This document shows positions 62,482 through 64,000 of a DNA stretch of 64,000 bases, piece after piece. Below the pieces are notes generated by a model, which did not search any database, was not told the origin of the DNA, and saw only the letters and a list, made by a program, of their open reading frames with translations. Made by a program: the position numbers and the translations under genes. Numbering within the stretch: the first letter of the stretch is position 1; every line of letters starts with the position of its first letter. This DNA is from an uncultured Lachnospiraceae bacterium (GTDB taxonomy: Bacteria > Bacillota > Clostridia > Lachnospirales > Lachnospiraceae): the NCBI GenBank assembly GCA_902796425.1, contig CADBPC010000120.1, positions 24,613-88,612 of the forward strand, read 5' to 3'.

Positions 62482-62676
62482 CTACAGGATCGGTCTCGTG
62501 CCGGCAGGATCAATTCCGTGGGCGGGAGTGCTCTCCGCACCGTAAACGCCGTCCTTGGCCATCCGGACCATGACATCCACCATATCCTTCATGTCCTGAT
62601 TGTAGATCGCGCTCTGCACGTCCTCTATTTCAAGACTCTTGTGATATTTTTTGATCTCGTCTTCAAAATTGATCAT
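62482..62676 (-). CDS. Small protein between valS and the TPR protein, unknown
   Basis: A 64-residue protein (MINFEDEIKKYHKSLEIEDV start, TPAHGIDPAGTRPIL end) with a clear GGGTGAG site. It is 11 nt before the zinc-ribbon gene and 24 nt after the valS stop, so it is a real coding region in an operon. The N-terminal half is amphipathic helix. I do not recognise it. Confidence 0.75.
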   Translation of the reverse strand: MINFEDEIKKYHKSLEIEDVQSAIYNQDMKDMVDVMVRMAKDGVYGAESTPAHGIDPAGTRPIL

Positions 62677-62700
62677 CAGCGCTCACCCTTCCCTTTTGTC

Positions 62701-64000
62701 TCAAGACAGGGCGCCCAGCTGTTCAAGCTGCGCCTTTACGCCTTCCATCTGAAGCCTGTATTTTTCCTGCTTTTCCTTTTCCGCGGCGATCTTGTCCGCA
62801 GGTGCCTTGGCAAGGAATCTCTCGTTGGAGAGCATGCCCTCGCTGCGCTTTAACTCGCCCTCGAGGCGTTTAACCTCTTTCATCAGCCTTTCCGTCTCAG
62901 CCTTCACATCGATCAGATCCTGCAGCGGCAGGAAGATGGTCGCGAAAGGAAGGACCACCGACAGTGCGCCTTCCGGTACAGACGATGTGTCCTCTGCAGT
63001 CTCGATTCCGGAACCGCTCGAGAGATTCTCGACAAACAGGGCGTTCTTTTCAAACAGCTCGCGGATCTCCGCGTTTGCGCTGACGACATAGAGCTTTGCC
63101 TTGCGGGAAGGAGCAACGCCGCGCTCGTTTCTGGCGGCGCGGATGCCGCGGACGGCCTCCTTGATGATTTCAATATTCTTCTCATCTTCCGCAAAGTCGA
63201 ATTCCTGCCTGAACACCGGCCAGGAGGAAATCATAATCGATTCCTCGGCCGACTGGACCGTGCAGAAAATCTCCTCTGTTATGAACGGCATGAACGGATG
63301 CAGGAGCTTTAAAGAGTTAACGAGCACCGTCTGCAGCGTCCAGAGAGCAGTCTCCTTGGATGCCGCGTCGTCTGTCAGGTACAGGCGGGATTTGACCATC
63401 TCAATGTACCAGTCGCAGAACTCGCCCCAGACAAAGTCATAGACCTTCGAGACGGCAATGCCCATCTCGAACTTCTCCATATTATCCGTAACTTCCCTGA
63501 TAACCCCGTTCAGCTTCGAGAGAATCCACTTGTCCTCCGGATAAAGGTTGTCCGGAACGATATCGGGATTGACTTCGAACCCTTCGGGCGTGTTCATCAT
63601 GATGAACCGGGAGGCGTTCCATATCTTGTTGGCAAAGTTGCGGTTAGCCTCAACACGCTCCGTGTAGAAGCGCATGTCATTGCCGGGAGCGTTTCCTGTC
63701 ACCAGCGTCATACGCAGCGCATCCGCACCGTAATCCCTGATAATCTCGAGGGGATCGATGCCGTTGCCGAGCGACTTGGACATCTTCCGCCCCTGGGCGT
63801 CACGCACAAGACCGTGGAAAAGCACTGTCTTGAAGGGCTTGTCCCCCATCTGCTCGTAGCCCGAGAAGATCATGCGGATGACCCAGAAGAACATGATGTC
63901 ATAGCCGGTGACCAGGACATTCGTGGGATAGAAGTACTTAAGATCCTCCGTCTCATCCGGCCAGCCGAGCGTCTCGAACGGCCAGAGGGCAGACGAGAAC
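62701..64000 (-). CDS. valS: Valyl-tRNA synthetase, C-terminal part
   Basis: Reading from the right edge, the frame shows LWPFETLGWPD, TGYDIMFFWVIRMIF, GLVRDAQGRKMSKSLGNG (KMSKS loop), the anticodon-binding domain (WNASRFIMMN, WILSKLNGVIREV, WGEFCDWYIEM) and the C-terminal coiled coil (VKRLEGELKRSEGMLSNERF) that binds tRNA. These belong to ValRS. About 432 residues are present; the N-terminal half is beyond the edge. The stop (TGA) is at 62701. Confidence 0.97.
   Translation of the reverse strand, partial: FSSALWPFETLGWPDETEDLKYFYPTNVLVTGYDIMFFWVIRMIFSGYEQMGDKPFKTVLFHGLVRDAQGRKMSKSLGNGIDPLEIIRDYGADALRMTLVTGNAPGNDMRFYTERVEANRNFANKIWNASRFIMMNTPEGFEVNPDIVPDNLYPEDKWILSKLNGVIREVTDNMEKFEMGIAVSKVYDFVWGEFCDWYIEMVKSRLYLTDDAASKETALWTLQTVLVNSLKLLHPFMPFITEEIFCTVQSAEESIMISSWPVFRQEFDFAEDEKNIEIIKEAVRGIRAARNERGVAPSRKAKLYVVSANAEIRELFEKNALFVENLSSGSGIETAEDTSSVPEGALSVVLPFATIFLPLQDLIDVKAETERLMKEVKRLEGELKRSEGMLSNERFLAKAPADKIAAEKEKQEKYRLQMEGVKAQLEQLGALS

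Overview
The window looks like chromosomal DNA from an anaerobic, moderately GC-rich Clostridia member, most likely a Lachnospiraceae-type gut or rumen Firmicute. Reasons: strong AGGAGG-type ribosome sites, canonical sigma-A promoters, a WalR/WalK-like two-component pair next to a GerM lipoprotein and a PHP-type CpsB phosphatase, LuxS, ClpC, group-2 PyrF, PyrBI, and carbohydrate loci (GH27, GH78, Gfo/Idh/MocA pairs, binding-protein transporters without their own ATPase). I see no phage, IS element, CRISPR array or rRNA. There is one tRNA (Trp, CCA).

Layout. 1-439: 5' part of a GPH (MelB-like) sugar symporter, cut by the left edge. 0.5-10.5 kb (minus): surface-polysaccharide regulation and export (histidine kinase, GerM lipoprotein, CpsB phosphatase, Wzz, CpsD kinase, LCP protein, an Ala/Glu-rich anchored protein) ending in ComEC. 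10.7-14.0 kb: alpha-galactosidase, endonuclease IV, nicotinamidase-like hydrolase and divergent luxS, lying between the kinase and the probable cognate response regulator (14.2 kb). 14.9-17.1 kb: ComEA lipoprotein and an orphan solute-binding protein. 17.1-23.8 kb: arginine synthesis, argC-(GNAT)-argJ-argB-argD on minus and argG divergent, with ARG-box-like operators between. 23.9-26.1 kb: DUF1294 protein, small unknown protein, pyrB, pyrI. 26.2-34.0 kb: NudC, AraC regulator, two oxidoreductases and a GH78 alpha-L-rhamnosidase. 34.1-41.9 kb: tRNA-Trp, aldo/keto reductase, LacI regulator, and a divergent operon of two DHDPS/NAL-family lyases around an ABC importer. 42.0-46.4 kb: GntR-clpC-radA, from a near-consensus promoter inside a 32-bp palindrome. 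46.5-47.7 kb: SH3b envelope protein. 47.9-55.5 kb: continuous nucleotide block pyrF-pyrE-small membrane protein-M29 peptidase-purE-purM-purN-purD. 55.7-62.7 kb: TPR lipoprotein, EamA transporter, and an SGNH/MBOAT O-acyltransferase pair with a zinc-ribbon/TPR membrane protein. 62.7 kb to the end: valS, cut by the right edge.

How it fits together. The left third is a cell-envelope programme: two-component sensing, Wzz/CpsD/CpsB control of chain length, LCP ligation to the wall, and competence DNA uptake. The middle is biosynthesis (arginine, pyrimidine, purine) interleaved with sugar-acid and rhamnose-glycan use. The right end carries a probable polysaccharide O-acylation module. No clearly novel defence or mobile system is visible. 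The best candidates for undescribed biology are regulatory: the palindrome-wrapped GntR-clpC-radA promoter, two intergenic arrays of three consecutive hairpins (argJ-argB and upstream of pyrF), and the TTACACA cluster in front of the lyase/ABC operon. Two proteins with unusual architecture also stand out: the 724-residue M29 peptidase and the Ala/Glu-rich protein beside comEC.
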